From: Undaria pinnatifida | Lineage: Eukaryota; Sar; Phaeophyceae; Laminariales; Alariaceae | NCBI GenBank assembly: GCA_012845835.1 | Contig: JABAKD010000010.1 | Location: 11,803,973-11,867,972 of the forward strand | Reading direction: 5' to 3' | DNA length: 64,000 nt | Part shown: positions 1 through 10,578 of the stretch, one piece after another | Position numbering within the stretch: position 1 is the stretch's first letter | Layout of the letters: each line of letters opens with the position of its first letter | Translations under genes and position numbers: made by a program | The notes under the pieces: generated by a model | Told to the model about the DNA's origin: nothing | The model's database searches: none | Seen by the model: only the letters and a program-made list of their open reading frames with translations

Positions 1-512
1 TTTTTGGAGGAGTGTCTTAAGCTCCCAAATTGAGGAATAGTAATAAGAAAAAAAGTGGTGCACCTCTATCATAGCACGCATTTTTTTTTTTTGGGCAAAA
101 CAAGAATGGCCTGTTTCCGACGATTTGGGGTTAAGGAGCCCTATCATCCAGAAAAACACAAAAAAAGGCGAAAAAATTGCTACCTCTAACGTAGCACGCG
201 TCTATGTGAAGCGCTTTTCGGCCAAAATCATTTCTGACTCATCGGGGGGGGCCGGCTCCTCAACCACCATACTATGCCCAATCAATATCGTTTGGAACAT
301 TTTGTGCATGTGTTTTACGTTATTTGTGTTGTCGCGAAACTATTTTGTCGTCAGGTTATATATAAAGTGCACAGTTTTTTTTTTTTTTTTCTCGTTGTCG
401 TCAGATTTAAGTCTACAGTTTCCTGAAAGTCAGTTTTCGGGTGAGGTGTCAAGAGCTCCTCAAGAGATTAAGTAGCCGTCAGAAAAATCCGTACACCTCC
501 TACCGTAGCAAG
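1..512. repeat. Cluster of fragments of a TIR element family (MITE-A)
   Basis: Three right-end fragments carry the signature ACCTCTATCRTAGCACGC (near 62-80 and 182-200, with a weaker form near 494-512). Between them lies the internal block CGACGATTTGGGGTTAAGG. The same sequences form better-preserved copies near 34720-34972, 44579-44826 and 55664-55914, where both inverted ends can be seen. The left part of the first copy lies outside the window. No gene is seen here. Confidence 0.6.
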
Positions 513-522
513 AGTCAAAAGC

Positions 523-636
523 GCCCCCCCCGCCCCCCGCCCCCATACGACAACCTTGGCCTCGGGGAGAAGCGGAATCGCGGGGGCGCACGCAGGGGGG
601 GGAGGGGCGGAGGAGGGGGGGGGGGGGGGGGGGCTG
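523..636. repeat. C-rich then G-rich low-complexity tracts
   Basis: A poly-C stretch (about 523-543) is followed, after a short mixed sequence, by a G-rich stretch (about 595-633) with a run of roughly 20 G. The open frames across it are poly-Pro or poly-Gly and are treated as composition artefacts. Confidence 0.8.
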
Positions 637-869
637 GAATAGGTGGGCCACCATACAGTGAGATATGACCAGCTTCGGGCACAACACGAAATATGTTCTC
701 AAGCCTGGGACGGGTGGAACGGGCCACCGTTTAAACCATTCTGCTCGCCGCCAACCATGACCCTTGCCTACGGCATGTACGTACCGTAAAATGGCAATGG
801 CCAGATGTTTACCCGCCGGGATGGGATGTTTCTGCCTGTTTCGTGGGCAGCGCAAGTCGGGATTGACAC

Positions 870-1810
870 ATATTTTCGGGGATGTACAGATTAGCCGAAC
901 CACACGGTGCAAAAGAGGGAGCGGGATTTTTAGCTCGCATTTTGGTTTTGGTTCTGGTAGGCGGCGAATTTATCAGTGTGCACTGGAAATAATGGCGTAC
1001 AGCTTTCTTTGGTGTTGCTGGAGTCTGCGTGCGGTGATGGCAGGCACCGCAGGACTCCCCGCAACCCCATCTGTGTAGCGGGCGTGACATGTGCGAAAAG
1101 ACACATCCTTCATTTGCGTAGGCTAAAACCTTGATTATTAACAATATTTGTTCCTCCCTCTCGTCTGTTGTGGAAAAATCAGTCGCTAGCTGTGGGTGGC
1201 ACGCCGCGGCACAGGTTGAGGTATTGCGGCTCCCTTCGGTTACACTTGCCTCAACACTCTGCTTATCAATAGTATAACGCATGCTTGTGCAGCGTGCACC
1301 AGCCATGGCTTAACATGCGGCCGAGGGAAACAGTCACGCAAGATGTGGGAACTCCCGCACGACAACCACCCCGGCATGCAACCCTTGATGCCGGGCGTCT
1401 AAGCTCCTCTTAAAAAACAATAAAACAAAAAGAGACACCCACCATACCACCCACCGACACCCACCCACTCACCACCCACCCACTCCAAGATTCTACCCAC
1501 CACCCCCCAGTCACCACCCAACCAACTCACCACCCAACCACCCCACCACTCCACACAACATGCGCCTCTTTGAATCAGTTGTATACGTTCAAACAAACGC
1601 TGTAATTTCCGATGCCCCTGCAAATATTTACCAACTTGCGAGCTTTCGTATATAACATACGATCTGGACCCTCTAAGGTCCTCTACTTATGGGACAGAGG
1701 GTGTAATATACCCGATACACGCTGTTACCTACTTGTCGCTTAGCAACGAGCACAAAGAGGCCTCGACAAAACCTCACCCAAAGCTATTGGAAGCAAAGCG
1801 ATGGTCATTC
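870..1810. repeat. Dispersed repeat R1, copy 1
   Basis: This stretch is colinear, with divergence, with 31640-34030. Shared landmarks are the CACCGCAGGA block, a GCATGCTTGTGCAG block, a CACCCACC-rich stretch, CCGATGCYCCTG near 1608, and ACACGCTGTTA near 1720. Copy 1 lacks two insertions present in the second copy: a minisatellite and a 275-bp hAT-like element. No coding capacity is recognised, so the family is probably a decayed transposon of unknown class. Confidence 0.65.
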
Positions 1811-2639
1811 TTACAGGAAATGCCTTGCCCCCCCCCCCCCCCCCCCCCGCGGTCCACCACGCTCCGGTCACTTTTTTTCCTCGTCGTCCACGGACGGTGG
1901 CTCGCTCTACGAATACATCGCGACCCGTCTCGCACAGCCGCCAAGGCGCGCAGGACCCCAAAATAATGTATTAGTGCAGACGATTATATAAGGATCGCTT
2001 CCTTCATCTACAGCAAAAAAATATTTTCTTTACATTAAGCTTCTCCTTCCGCTACCACTTTGTAAAAACACGTTGCTACGCAACGCGGTAGACACACATG
2101 ATGCATGGCGACCGGGGAAGACCGCAGGCAACACCTGGTGGGTCGGGCCGTTCAATCAAAATGCCCCACCAGTTCCGCCCGATCGCTGTATACGGCATGG
2201 CTCTTACTGCAAAAGCTCTATCGTTCGGGTACTAGGGGGGGTGCAAGCGGACGATACCACGAACAAGCACGCGTCTAGTACGGTGCGAGTATGCCATCAG
2301 TCGTGCGAGGTTTTCCGGCGCGCCGGCGCTAACCTGCCAGCAGTACTGTACCGCAAACATCACAATGTTTGCCACCTCGCCGTCTACCTCCCCCCCCCCC
2401 CCCCATACGTCCGTCACTACCGCCACCCCCGCACGCCGCTACCACCACACCAAAGGCTTCATTCGCCGCCTACGTCATGCCCAAATTTTATGTGCCCCTC
2501 AATCACCCCCATTCCCCCTCCGAGGTTCTCAACGCGGGAATAAAAACGCGTTAATGCCAGAATGGTTAAAGTGCCTCGAATACCTTCCCCCCTCTCCGAG
2601 GTTCTCAAAACGGAGAAAAAAACACGTGATAAATGTCCA

Positions 2640-3090
2640 AATTATGGGTGCGCCTCAAAACAACCCGCCCCCTCCCCCCCTTTATCAGGTTGCCAACAAA
2701 AAAAGGTAAAATACGCGTTAAACTGAAACCAGCACCGCATCTTCAGACCCACATTGCGACGGCGGCGCCCTCACCCGTCCATGCCGCGTCCAATCCAGCA
2801 TTGGATGCGGCGTGGGACAGCAGCAGTCGACGTATTGCTGGACAAGCGAGACAGGGCAGGGCGCGGAGGAAGCGTTTTGGAAAAAATCCGAAGAGGAATG
2901 GCCAGCAAGCCAGACGCGTTAGTTTGCATGGTAATTACTTTGTTGGCATGCACTTCATGTAATGTTAACTGCTTGTTTTACGGTTGTTCTGGGGTGCCTT
3001 CAAAGGAGATATCCGTCTCCGTCTCGCGGGAAGTGGTGCGCAAATTCAAAAAAAGAAACGTACCGAGTGTTATTTGACATTTGCTATCGT
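2640..3090. repeat. Dispersed repeat R2, copy 1 (ankyrin-flank repeat)
   Basis: Similar in order and content to 35200-35650 and 37570-38015, the DNA next to the ankyrin gene tails in the tandem duplication. Landmarks are the CCGCATCTTCAGA start, a GGATGCGGCGTG core followed by a CAGCAG/CAGTAGCAG motif, and the TACTTTGTTGGCATG end block. A weaker relative lies near 36390-36560 and 38765-38930. It may be a former gene 3' region spread with the ankyrin family or an unrelated transposon. Confidence 0.55.
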
Positions 3091-3129
3091 GATGATGAAA
3101 TGTCACGCCTTTTCGTTTATAATAGCACT

Positions 3130-3815
3130 ACACACTAGCCTACTTAATCACGCGACTATGGCTTGATGTGTAGATCGTCCGCTTCTGACCACACGGTGTA
3201 AGTTTCTTGTTTCCCGGAGCAGTCCGTGGCGAGGGGAGGGCCTTGGGGATAAACGCTACGAACGAAGCCTGCGAGATTCGATGAACTCAAAAGCGCATAC
3301 GAAGTATTATTTTGGTAATATAGCACCACCCTGTGGGTTATAACACTACCCACTAGACTATTCAGCCACGTGACCAAATGGTCTAGCGGATGGTGCTAAC
3401 CAACCACCAAAATCTATAATTTCGAGTTACAGGGTGGTCGCATCTTGCCGGCTTCTTAGCATGGATCTCCGCCCCCCCCCCCTCGACACGTATCATACTA
3501 GTATCTATTACTAGGAGCACACTATCATAACCATTCCTATTATTGTTAATAGTACGATCCAGCGCGCACACTCGAAAAAGAAAAGTACATACGTGCAAGA
3601 TCCGAACACACGGCGCATCCTTTGCTATTTATGTAACACCATCCACTTCTGTAGACCACGCAAGTCATGCATGTACCTTGACCTTGAACCTCGAAGGTTT
3701 CACGCTTTAGGCTTTCTAGCATAGGCGCTGGAGAACAGCATGAACGGTAACGTTGCTTGCATAGTCCTACCCACTAGCCTATTCACTGTAGTCAGGTGGC
3801 TTTCTGGTCTATTGG
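3130..3815 (-). repeat. tRNA-like box A modules (SINE-like fragments)
   Basis: On the minus strand three places read like a tRNA D-arm/box A: near 3760-3800, 3340-3380 and 3130-3165, each with a form of TAGTCTAGTGGGTAGTG. A possible box B (GAGTTCATCGAATCTC) lies near 3278-3293. No tRNA cloverleaf can be closed, so these are best read as fragments of tRNA-derived SINEs. Related modules occur near 58610-59190. Confidence 0.35.
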
Positions 3816-3829
3816 CTAGTTCCATGTAA

Positions 3830-4400
3830 ACAGCTATATGCTTCAGAATTGGTTGAATGTCGCAGACTGTAGCATTGATCTCCGGGCACCCCCCTCGCCG
3901 CGGACTGCTTCCTCCGTTGGTGTTGTTACCACTACCTCTCTGCCGCTACTAGCAGCATGTCGGCGTTCAATACTGCTCATACTGCGAGTACTCACCGCGT
4001 TTTATCTACCAGGGATTTCTCACGGCAAGCTCAATTTGTGCAGCATTAGTATCCCCAGAAGCACGGCGGCACGACAACTAAACTACATATATCTATGTAG
4101 TACGATATGTGGTCGAGTTTGCAAGCCCAACGGGTATGATACGTTTACGTGCTGCAAATTTGGCGTCTCGCTTTATTGTAGTACAGCACCAGGACACTAC
4201 ACATGACTACTGCTTTACATGTGTGATGCCATTTCTTGAGTCGCATGCTTTTGCTTCTCATCGATCTGCGATACAATTGAAAGGGGCATCTCGTATCGTG
4301 CATAACCGGCAAAGCGTTTTACGGCAGTCCAGTCATGTATGGTGTGTATGGCAAGTAATGCAGTCCTACTCATCGTAGGCATGCCAGAGGAGACAAAATA
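3830..4400. other. Gap between repeats and the first ankyrin gene
   Basis: No gene, RNA or repeat is recognised with confidence. Since the first ankyrin gene has a splice donor just beyond its stop, its 3' UTR exon may lie in this stretch on the minus strand, but I cannot pick the acceptor or the polyadenylation site. Confidence 0.3.
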
Positions 4401-4401
4401 G

Positions 4402-4407
4402 TCTCAC
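4402..4407 (-). other. Predicted 5' splice site just after the stop codon of the first ankyrin gene
   Basis: On the minus strand the coding sequence ends TTG TGA AGCAG, followed at once by GTGAGA, a strong eukaryotic donor. The donor lies 5 nt after the stop. The second ankyrin gene has TGA AACAG then GTGAGAT at the same distance, and the relic tails at 35.9 and 38.3 kb keep AAGCAG then GTGAGG. Conservation across paralogs suggests a real intron in the 3' UTR. A junction this close to the stop should not trigger nonsense-mediated decay. Confidence 0.55.
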
Positions 4408-4412
4408 CTGCT

Positions 4413-6050
4413 TCACAAGAATTCTATCACGTTCCGGAACAAGTCGTCCTTCCCCATCCCCACCAGTCCCGCGACTACACGCTCGATGCCACCAGACAAG
4501 ATCGCGCGCTCCGCGGCTCCCTGGTGAGCGGTTTCGCGGCCGTCGACGTTACGGGCTGCATCATCACCCCTCCCCCCCACTCTCGCCAATCTCGCCCTCT
4601 TCCGCGTCACCATGCCGCAGGCATCGCCAGACACTCCGCCTCTCTCCGGACGCGTCGGCTGCGGAAGCTTTGGTTTCGCCCTGTCGGGGTGGGCGCGGCA
4701 CATCACAAAGAAGCCCCGGCGGCGCCACACCCTCTGTCTGCGGGCCTTGGCGAGCAGATCCAGTACCAACGCGTTGTTGGATGCGTCCTTTAATACCTCC
4801 GCCGCGGTGAGACCGTTCTTGTCTACGGCTGTGTCGTCCGCACCCCCTTCCAGCAAAGCTTCCACCATCTCGGCGGAGCTGTTCTGTTTGGACACCCGGG
4901 CTGCCAGATGGAGCGGCAGCTGCTTGTTGTTGTCGGGTGCGTTGGCGCTAGCGCCATGACCCAAGAGGGCGCGCGCGATTCCGACGTTGTTTAACCCGGA
5001 AGCGCGGTGGAGAGGCGTTCGTCCTGTCATATCCGGGGCGTCCAAGTCTGCTCCCGCACCGACGAGCAGGTTGATTGTGCCGACGGCCTCGATCGTTACG
5101 GTGGCGTGGTGCAAAGCCGTGCGGCCCTCCGAGTCGGCGGAGGTGACGGTCGCTCCGCGCTGGATGAGCGTCTTGATAAGTTCTACGTGTTCGTTGAGAA
5201 CCGCCAGGTCCAGCGCCGAAAACTCGTCTCCGCCTTGGCGGAGGTCGACGTTCGCTCCAGCGGCCAGGAGCGCTTGCGCGGCGTAGGGGCTCCCGAGCGA
5301 TTCGGTTGCGATATGCAACGGAGAACTGCCGTACCCGTCCAGTCTGTCCATTTCAGCTCCAAGTTCGCACAGTGCCGTCACTATTTCTGGAAAATTCTCC
5401 TGTGCGGCAATGTGCAGGGGTGTCCTGCCGTTGTTGTCCTGCGCGTTCATGTTCGCCCTGGCCCCTACGAGCGCCTTTATCACACCAACCTGGCCGCCCA
5501 CGGCTGCGGTGTGCAGAGCGGTGTAACCGTTGTAGTTGACGGCATGTACGCTCGCCCCCCCCTGCAGGAGGGCCATCACAACACCCAGGTTCCCTTTGTA
5601 AGCAGCCGCATCTAACGCCGTGCTGCCGATCACGCTGTGTTGGAGGTTGGCGTTAGCGCCGGCAGCCAGGAGAGCGGCGACCGTCCGAGGGTGGTTGTTA
5701 AGCGCTGCTAGGTGCAGCGCAGTGTCTCCTTCCGTGTCTAACGCGTCCACATCTGCGCCGCCGCTCACAAGTACCGATACAGCGTGCTCGTGCCCGGCCT
5801 TAGCTACCAAATGGAGAAGGCGTCCACCGCCCCTGGAGCAGACAGCGTTCGCGGAAGCGCCATACTCCAGAAGCTTCCTCATGTGCTTCACATCGCCGGC
5901 AGTAGCAGCGTGCTCGAGAGGTAGCTCCAACCACGCTGGCAGGTTTCCCAGAGCTCCACCGTGGTGGACATCAAACACTTTTGCCTTGTCTTTCTTAGTC
6001 ATCGCCATCCTATTTGTGACCGTGCGGCTACTCGTGTTATTACGAGGCAT
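4413..6050 (-). CDS. Ankyrin-repeat protein with brown-algal type C-terminal block
   Basis: The 545-residue frame opens at a Met (MPRNNTSS); Mets at residues 15 and 17 are alternative starts. Residues ~45-435 form about eleven ankyrin repeats with the usual G-TALHLAA and LL--GA patterns, e.g. GDTALHLAALNNHP and GRTPLHIAAQENFP. Such stacks bind proteins; no enzymatic domain is seen. After the repeats comes a basic WRRRGFFVMCRAHPD segment, then CGMVTRKRARL (NLS-like), and the end GKDDLFRNVIEFL. The second gene at 39.5-41.1 kb keeps all three tail motifs, so the tail is a conserved part of this family. No signal peptide or membrane segment is seen, so a cytosolic or nuclear place is inferred. 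The coding part appears to be one exon with an intron starting 5 nt after the stop. The partner is unknown. The frame is intact throughout, consistent with a working gene. Confidence 0.9.
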   Translation of the reverse strand: MPRNNTSSRTVTNRMAMTKKDKAKVFDVHHGGALGNLPAWLELPLEHAATAGDVKHMRKLLEYGASANAVCSRGGGRLLHLVAKAGHEHAVSVLVSGGADVDALDTEGDTALHLAALNNHPRTVAALLAAGANANLQHSVIGSTALDAAAYKGNLGVVMALLQGGASVHAVNYNGYTALHTAAVGGQVGVIKALVGARANMNAQDNNGRTPLHIAAQENFPEIVTALCELGAEMDRLDGYGSSPLHIATESLGSPYAAQALLAAGANVDLRQGGDEFSALDLAVLNEHVELIKTLIQRGATVTSADSEGRTALHHATVTIEAVGTINLLVGAGADLDAPDMTGRTPLHRASGLNNVGIARALLGHGASANAPDNNKQLPLHLAARVSKQNSSAEMVEALLEGGADDTAVDKNGLTAAEVLKDASNNALVLDLLAKARRQRVWRRRGFFVMCRAHPDRAKPKLPQPTRPERGGVSGDACGMVTRKRARLARVGGRGDDAARNVDGRETAHQGAAERAILSGGIERVVAGLVGMGKDDLFRNVIEFL

Positions 6051-6126
6051 CGCCCTTGTTGCTTGGAGGGAGGTATATTAGACCGAAATCAGCTGCCCAG
6101 TTTACGCCCGCCTGGTGGCCCACGTC

Positions 6127-6240
6127 GCCGGCAAGCAGAACAAGCTTCGGTTACGTAGTCTGGTTATACGTGGCACCGGGACACCGGCAAAACTAACAAG
6201 CTTTAGTTACGTAGTCGGTTACACGTGGCACCGGGACACC
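6127..6240. repeat. 57-bp tandem duplication upstream of the first ankyrin gene
   Basis: Two imperfect copies, about 6127-6183 and 6184-6240, share ACAAGCTT, GTTACGTAGTC and ACGTGGCACCGGGACA. It lies about 80-190 bp upstream of the first ankyrin start codon. The ACGTGGC core resembles bZIP-type G-box sites, so a promoter role is possible but not shown. Confidence 0.6.
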
Positions 6241-7010
6241 TGACCTTGAACTCGTATAGTCGTACGGACGCCGTACTGCTCTGTGGTAGATCGTGATGGA
6301 GGGGTACAGTAGTACCCTGCACGCGGAGCAACTGGAACTTAGGGTGTTGCCATTGACCAATCACAGCGGTCTATTATTTTTGTTTTGTCACAGATACTGA
6401 GGCGTTATCCGGGAAAACGCGGCGCAATAATTCATGAGCCTGTGAGAGCTCAGACTCTCGAGTTGTCGCTATCGAGTTGTCAAGCAACGCTGTCGAGCTG
6501 TCGGTTGTCGAGCTGTGACCTGTCGAGCTGTAAGCTGTAAATATGTAAATATGACGAACAGCAGGCCAGCAGGAGTTGGATGCGACGTGAGGCGCTTGCT
6601 GTAGCCTTGCTGCTACGATACCCATCTCGCTGGAAGGTGATACGATATGAGATACCTGGCAAGCACGGGTGATGGGTCGTGGCGGTGGCGATGCGAGGAG
6701 TATGTGAGACTGCTGGTGGCGATGCTAGCACCGCAGCAGGCGCCGGTGGAGAGACTGCTGCTGTTGACTATACTGCTGCGGTGAGTACAGTTCGCATTTC
6801 GCTTTTACTTCTATCAAGGTCTTAGCCGAGAAGGCTGTCTACGAGAAGTTGGCGCCAGTACTGCTGGAGTTGCGCACTGCATTGATTGCCAGCAGGATTG
6901 CTAACGTGTTGGCTCATAACTTATCAGTACGACAAAGTGCTACTGCTGTACTGAGAGGTACAATGTAATCTTCCAAGGTTATGTTCTGTAGGGTTTGTGG
7001 ATTCCGGGTA
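6241..7010. other. Intergenic stretch with a short GTCGAGCTGT minisatellite
   Basis: Between about 6450 and 6545 the decamer GTCGAGCTGT recurs in imperfect form (GTCGAGTTGT, GTCGAGCTGT, several copies). The rest, to about 7010, shows no coding region or known RNA that I can recognise. Confidence 0.5.
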
Positions 7011-7289
7011 AGGGTATCGGAGTCTTTACAGAACTTCCACAAGTTTCGGGTACGGGTATGAAAGTGTTGAAGCGCAAAGTGTTAAAGCGCAGTATAGCCA
7101 CATGAGCGCGGCTGTTGCCCCGGTCGCCACTCTATGAGGTTCACGATTTATCGCCTCTCTCGGTGATTTGTCGATAATTCATCATTCCCTTAAATCTACG
7201 ACCGATTGCCTCGGGGACATTGGCCCAGTGAGAACATACCACTCATGCAAGTCGGATTAAATCCTCAGCTTCAAATCGAACGTCCGCCC

Positions 7290-7645
7290 GAGGGGGTGTG
7301 CATTTACCCGGGTATTACCCGTACCAGGAACTTCTGTAAGTTCTGTAGGGCATTCATACCCTCACCCGGAACTTCTGTAAGTTCTGTACGCCCGTGCCAC
7401 AATACCCGGAACTGCTGGAAGTTCTGTAAGGTTTTCATACCCGTACTCGAACTTCTGTTAGTTCTGTAGGACATTCATACCCGTGCCCGGAACTTCTGTG
7501 AGTTCGGTACACCCCGTGCCACACTACCCGGGGTACGGTACGGCACCTTTTGTACCCGGCCGGAACTTGAGTGTTCCGTATGTCCGAGTCACAATACCCG
7601 GAACCTCTGGAAGTTCTGTAAAGCCCGTTTCAGAGTAGAAATCTG
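7290..7645. repeat. Minisatellite with GGAACTTCTGTAAGTTCTGTA core
   Basis: About seven degenerate units of roughly 40-55 bp share the core ACCCGGAACTTCTGTAAG and a spacer of type CATTCATACCCGTRCCC. A reverse-oriented relative lies near 7030-7075. It ends just left of the Harbinger-type element. The core is itself partly palindromic (GAACTTCTGTAAGTTC). Confidence 0.7.
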
Positions 7646-7678
7646 GAATCTGGAATGTCGAATTCAAAAGCGTTATAA

Positions 7679-8430
7679 GGCCATTTCTTATACAGTCGGA
7701 TTTGTCAGTCGAAAACGGCCTTTTTCGACTGGAGCCCAAATCGAGCTTTCTTACACAGTCGAAAAAGGGCTTTTTCGACTACACTTTTTTCGACTGACAA
7801 TTCCGACTGGCGGATCCAGTCGAAAAACTCAGTCGAAAAAGTTTTACACGTGTTTTTTTAACCGATCGCATCGTTCATCCCACCACCAAACACACATCCA
7901 CACGTCCACACGGCCACACACCCATACCACGTACCACACTGCAGTATCATACAAGGCACTGACGCTGGCGTGGCTATCACTGCTGTTGCTTCTCGCAGCA
8001 AGTCAGCGTGGCGCATTCCTAGTTCCGCTCGCCAGCAGCGTGTGTCACACGACGGCAGCAGCGCGCGGTCTCGATCCCATGCTGCCAACAACGGCTGCGC
8101 CTGCTGTAGCTTTGGCGGCTCTCGGCTGAGTGCAACTCCACGAACGTAGCTTCGGCGGCTTTCGGCTAAGCCCAAAGCCACCAACTCGTTGGGACGAGGG
8201 TTCGTCGAGCCGTTGCTCGCGGAGAAAGCGCGAAGCACAAAGCTGCCATCTGATTTCGACTGCTGTACAGCAGTACTCCCTCACACCAACCGCCTCTAGG
8301 AAGAGCACAAAAACTATAAAATCGACTCGACTGACGATAAGAAGAAGGACCAGAAGATTCCAGTCGAAAAAAAATCCAGTCGAAAAGGGCCGTTTTCGAC
8401 TGGCGGAATCCGACTGTGTAAGAAATGGCC
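7679..8430. mobile_element. Non-autonomous PIF/Harbinger-type element, 752 bp
   Basis: The ends are inverted repeats of about 54 bp starting GGCCATTTCTTAYACAGTCG. The left arm is 7679-7732 and the right arm about 8377-8430. The element is flanked on both sides by TAA (7676-7678 and 8431-8433), the classic 3-bp TWA target duplication of PIF/Harbinger. AGTCGAAAA motifs are repeated in direct and inverted order near both ends, so the ends can fold back further. No transposase frame is seen inside, so it would need a helper element. The match of both TIR and TSD makes the class call fairly firm. Confidence 0.8.
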
Positions 8431-8490
8431 TAAACGCGTATTTTTTTCCCACGAAACCCCGTGTGCCGGGAGTGAGCACGGGAGCACGGG

Positions 8491-8757
8491 GTGGACGCGA
8501 TAGACTTCGAGTGCGAAGCACAAGCCGATATGGAGGCGCGACGCCGTAGGAAACGGAAGAGAAAGCTACTATTGCTAGCTGCGTGGTTGTTGCTGGAGGA
8601 GGAGGAGGGGAGGAATGGCTCTACTCGCTCGACCGGCACCATAGACAAGACATCTTGGAAGGGAAGGCGGTGAACAGGCGTAAACAGCCCGAGGAACGGA
8701 TGGTACCGTGAAGGCAGGCACAAAGACTCCACGCGCTTCTACGACCTGTTCAGGATG
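8491..8757 (+). pseudogene. Possible transposase-like coding relic beside the Harbinger-type element
   Basis: A 60-codon open frame from 8491 has a basic stretch (EARRRRKRKRKLLLLAAW) followed by an acidic one. In a second frame near 8724-8757 the peptide DSTRFYDLFRMM resembles the N-terminal helices found before the DDE domain in PIF/Harbinger-like transposases. The frames do not connect and no catalytic triad is visible. The position next to a Harbinger-type element makes this reading attractive, but the similarity is from memory and weak. Confidence 0.25.
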
Positions 8758-8759
8758 AT

Positions 8760-10375
8760 GTGAGCTGCACGTTGACGCACTGTTTGTTTGGTAGGACCGA
8801 AACCTGGTTTGTTTCCGCGATGTGATGCGGAGCAAGGACCGTAGTTAGGAGAGGAACTCTTCACCGATAACTTTACGCCCGAACAACTTGCGTACAAAGT
8901 ACGAATCGGTTGGAGCAGCAATGTAGTGCGAGTACGCCGACGCAGCAGTGTTGTCGTAGGTCAACATTTCCAACGTTGTAGTCCGTTGTTGTCCCCTGCA
9001 ATATGCTGCTGCGCCAGGCTATTAGTCGCAGGGGACCTGGTCACCTCTGCATGGGCAACACCACAGCAGTGGCAACTTGAACCCCGCCTTAAAAATATAA
9101 ACCAAAAATAAAACGTAGCTGTTTTAGTGAAAATGCGCCAACTACCTTTCTTCTCCCCCCCCCCTATATCACGTACCAGGCACGGGTACGTACGTAATTA
9201 TAATTATGTCTTATATTAATAGTGTAGTCCCTTGTTGAAGTACGCTGCCCACCCAAACACTCTATTGGATTGTTAAAGTAGTGCACTGGGCAAAGGGGCA
9301 GCAGTTATGGACCTCTCTTAGGGACCAAGTCGCGAGCGTTTGAATACGTGGATCATCGCAGAGAAATATGGTGTTTCTTGTGCAGAGTCGCAGTGATTTT
9401 TGTACACGTCTTACCGCTCCATTTTGGTTGTCGCTGCGAGTGCATACCGGTAGTCTATTAACCCTATATTGGCACGCTCCGGTGGCTTAAATGAGTTATT
9501 TTGTACATATTAAACGCCCCACCAACCACGCGCACCCACTATGCACAGCAATAGTATAGGTGTACATGCTGCAGCAGTAGCACGTATGCCTGAACAGACG
9601 GCCAATGAACCACCGACGCACCCACCCCCATACGCTCGTAGGCATCCAACGACCCACCCACCCACCCACCCACCCACCCATCCACCACGCACTGCATCAC
9701 AGCAACACGTGGAGCTAAGGGTGTTGATTCATGCACGGTACGTTGACGGGGCGAATTATTCGCAAGATTTCACTGCTTGCTTACATCCCCGCCACCGCGT
9801 AGGTCGAGCAAGCCGTACCTTATCATGGTCTCGTCTAGCCGCGTCCGGACTCGTCTCCAGATCTTTTGCCGATACCATATCTAGCTGCCGGGCAGGGCGG
9901 GCGTGGCTCGGTCGCGAAGCCGCATATGGTTCGCATGGCGCGCGAGTCGGAGTTCGCTGGGGATATTTTAGTTTCAGGTAGTTTTGATGAGCCAACACGA
10001 CATGTTGAGTTGTGTTGAGTTATTTGCGTGGAATACTCTAGGTACGCTGCAGCTTCGGTTCGGTGCGAATTTTTTTTCGGCGGTTCCGATATGCTCCCAA
10101 ATACGGAAATACTGAACGTACGTTGAAAGCATTTACGTTCGGCCAATGACATCACCTCAACAACACCAGCTGTGAATATCAAAATAATGGGGAATAGCCA
10201 TACACACACACCCTGGAGGGTGCACCATGCGCAGCAAAACCACAGCAGTACGGCGGCAGAAAGAGGTTGACTTAACTGGGACCGACCCACGGACCCACTC
10301 ACGCACCGTGTAGTGGCTGTTGTTGTTGTTGCTGTTGTTGTTGTGTTTGTAGTTGTTCTCACGTTGCTCGCATCA
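8760..10375. other. Intergenic region with CCCA and TTG microsatellites
   Basis: No gene recognised. A (CCCA)n tract lies at about 9651-9680 within a wider CCCACC-rich stretch, and a (TTG)n-like tract at about 10317-10350. Short open frames here are low-complexity or lack any family resemblance. Confidence 0.5.
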
Positions 10376-10376
10376 T

Positions 10377-10505
10377 CAAGCCCGTGGTCACATAGAAGAC
10401 TCCAGTCTCTCTGGAGTGGAAGAATTCCCCAGGGAAAAAAACACGATCAAACCAACAGTGGTATACGCATATATCATAGCTGAAGCAATTCATGCATCCG
10501 CTAAA
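10377..10505 (+). repeat. Dispersed repeat R3, copy 1
   Basis: From AGCCCGTGGTCACA through CTCTGGAG, CCCAGGGAAAAA and GTGGTATACGCATA to GCAATTCATG this block matches the reverse complement of about 62995-63150. It starts with CCGTGGTCAC, a motif also at about 59981-59990 and, less perfectly, near 41320. The class is unknown. Confidence 0.6.
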
Positions 10506-10578
10506 AAAGAAGAAAAAGCAAGGAAGAGACAAGTAAAAAGTGAACCAAGGAAAATGTCAACGTGAAAATGTAACTACG

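Noticed and set aside
4524-5615. Plus-strand open frames over the first ankyrin gene
   Set aside because: They are antisense shadows of the ankyrin coding sequence with Arg/Ser/Ala-rich composition.
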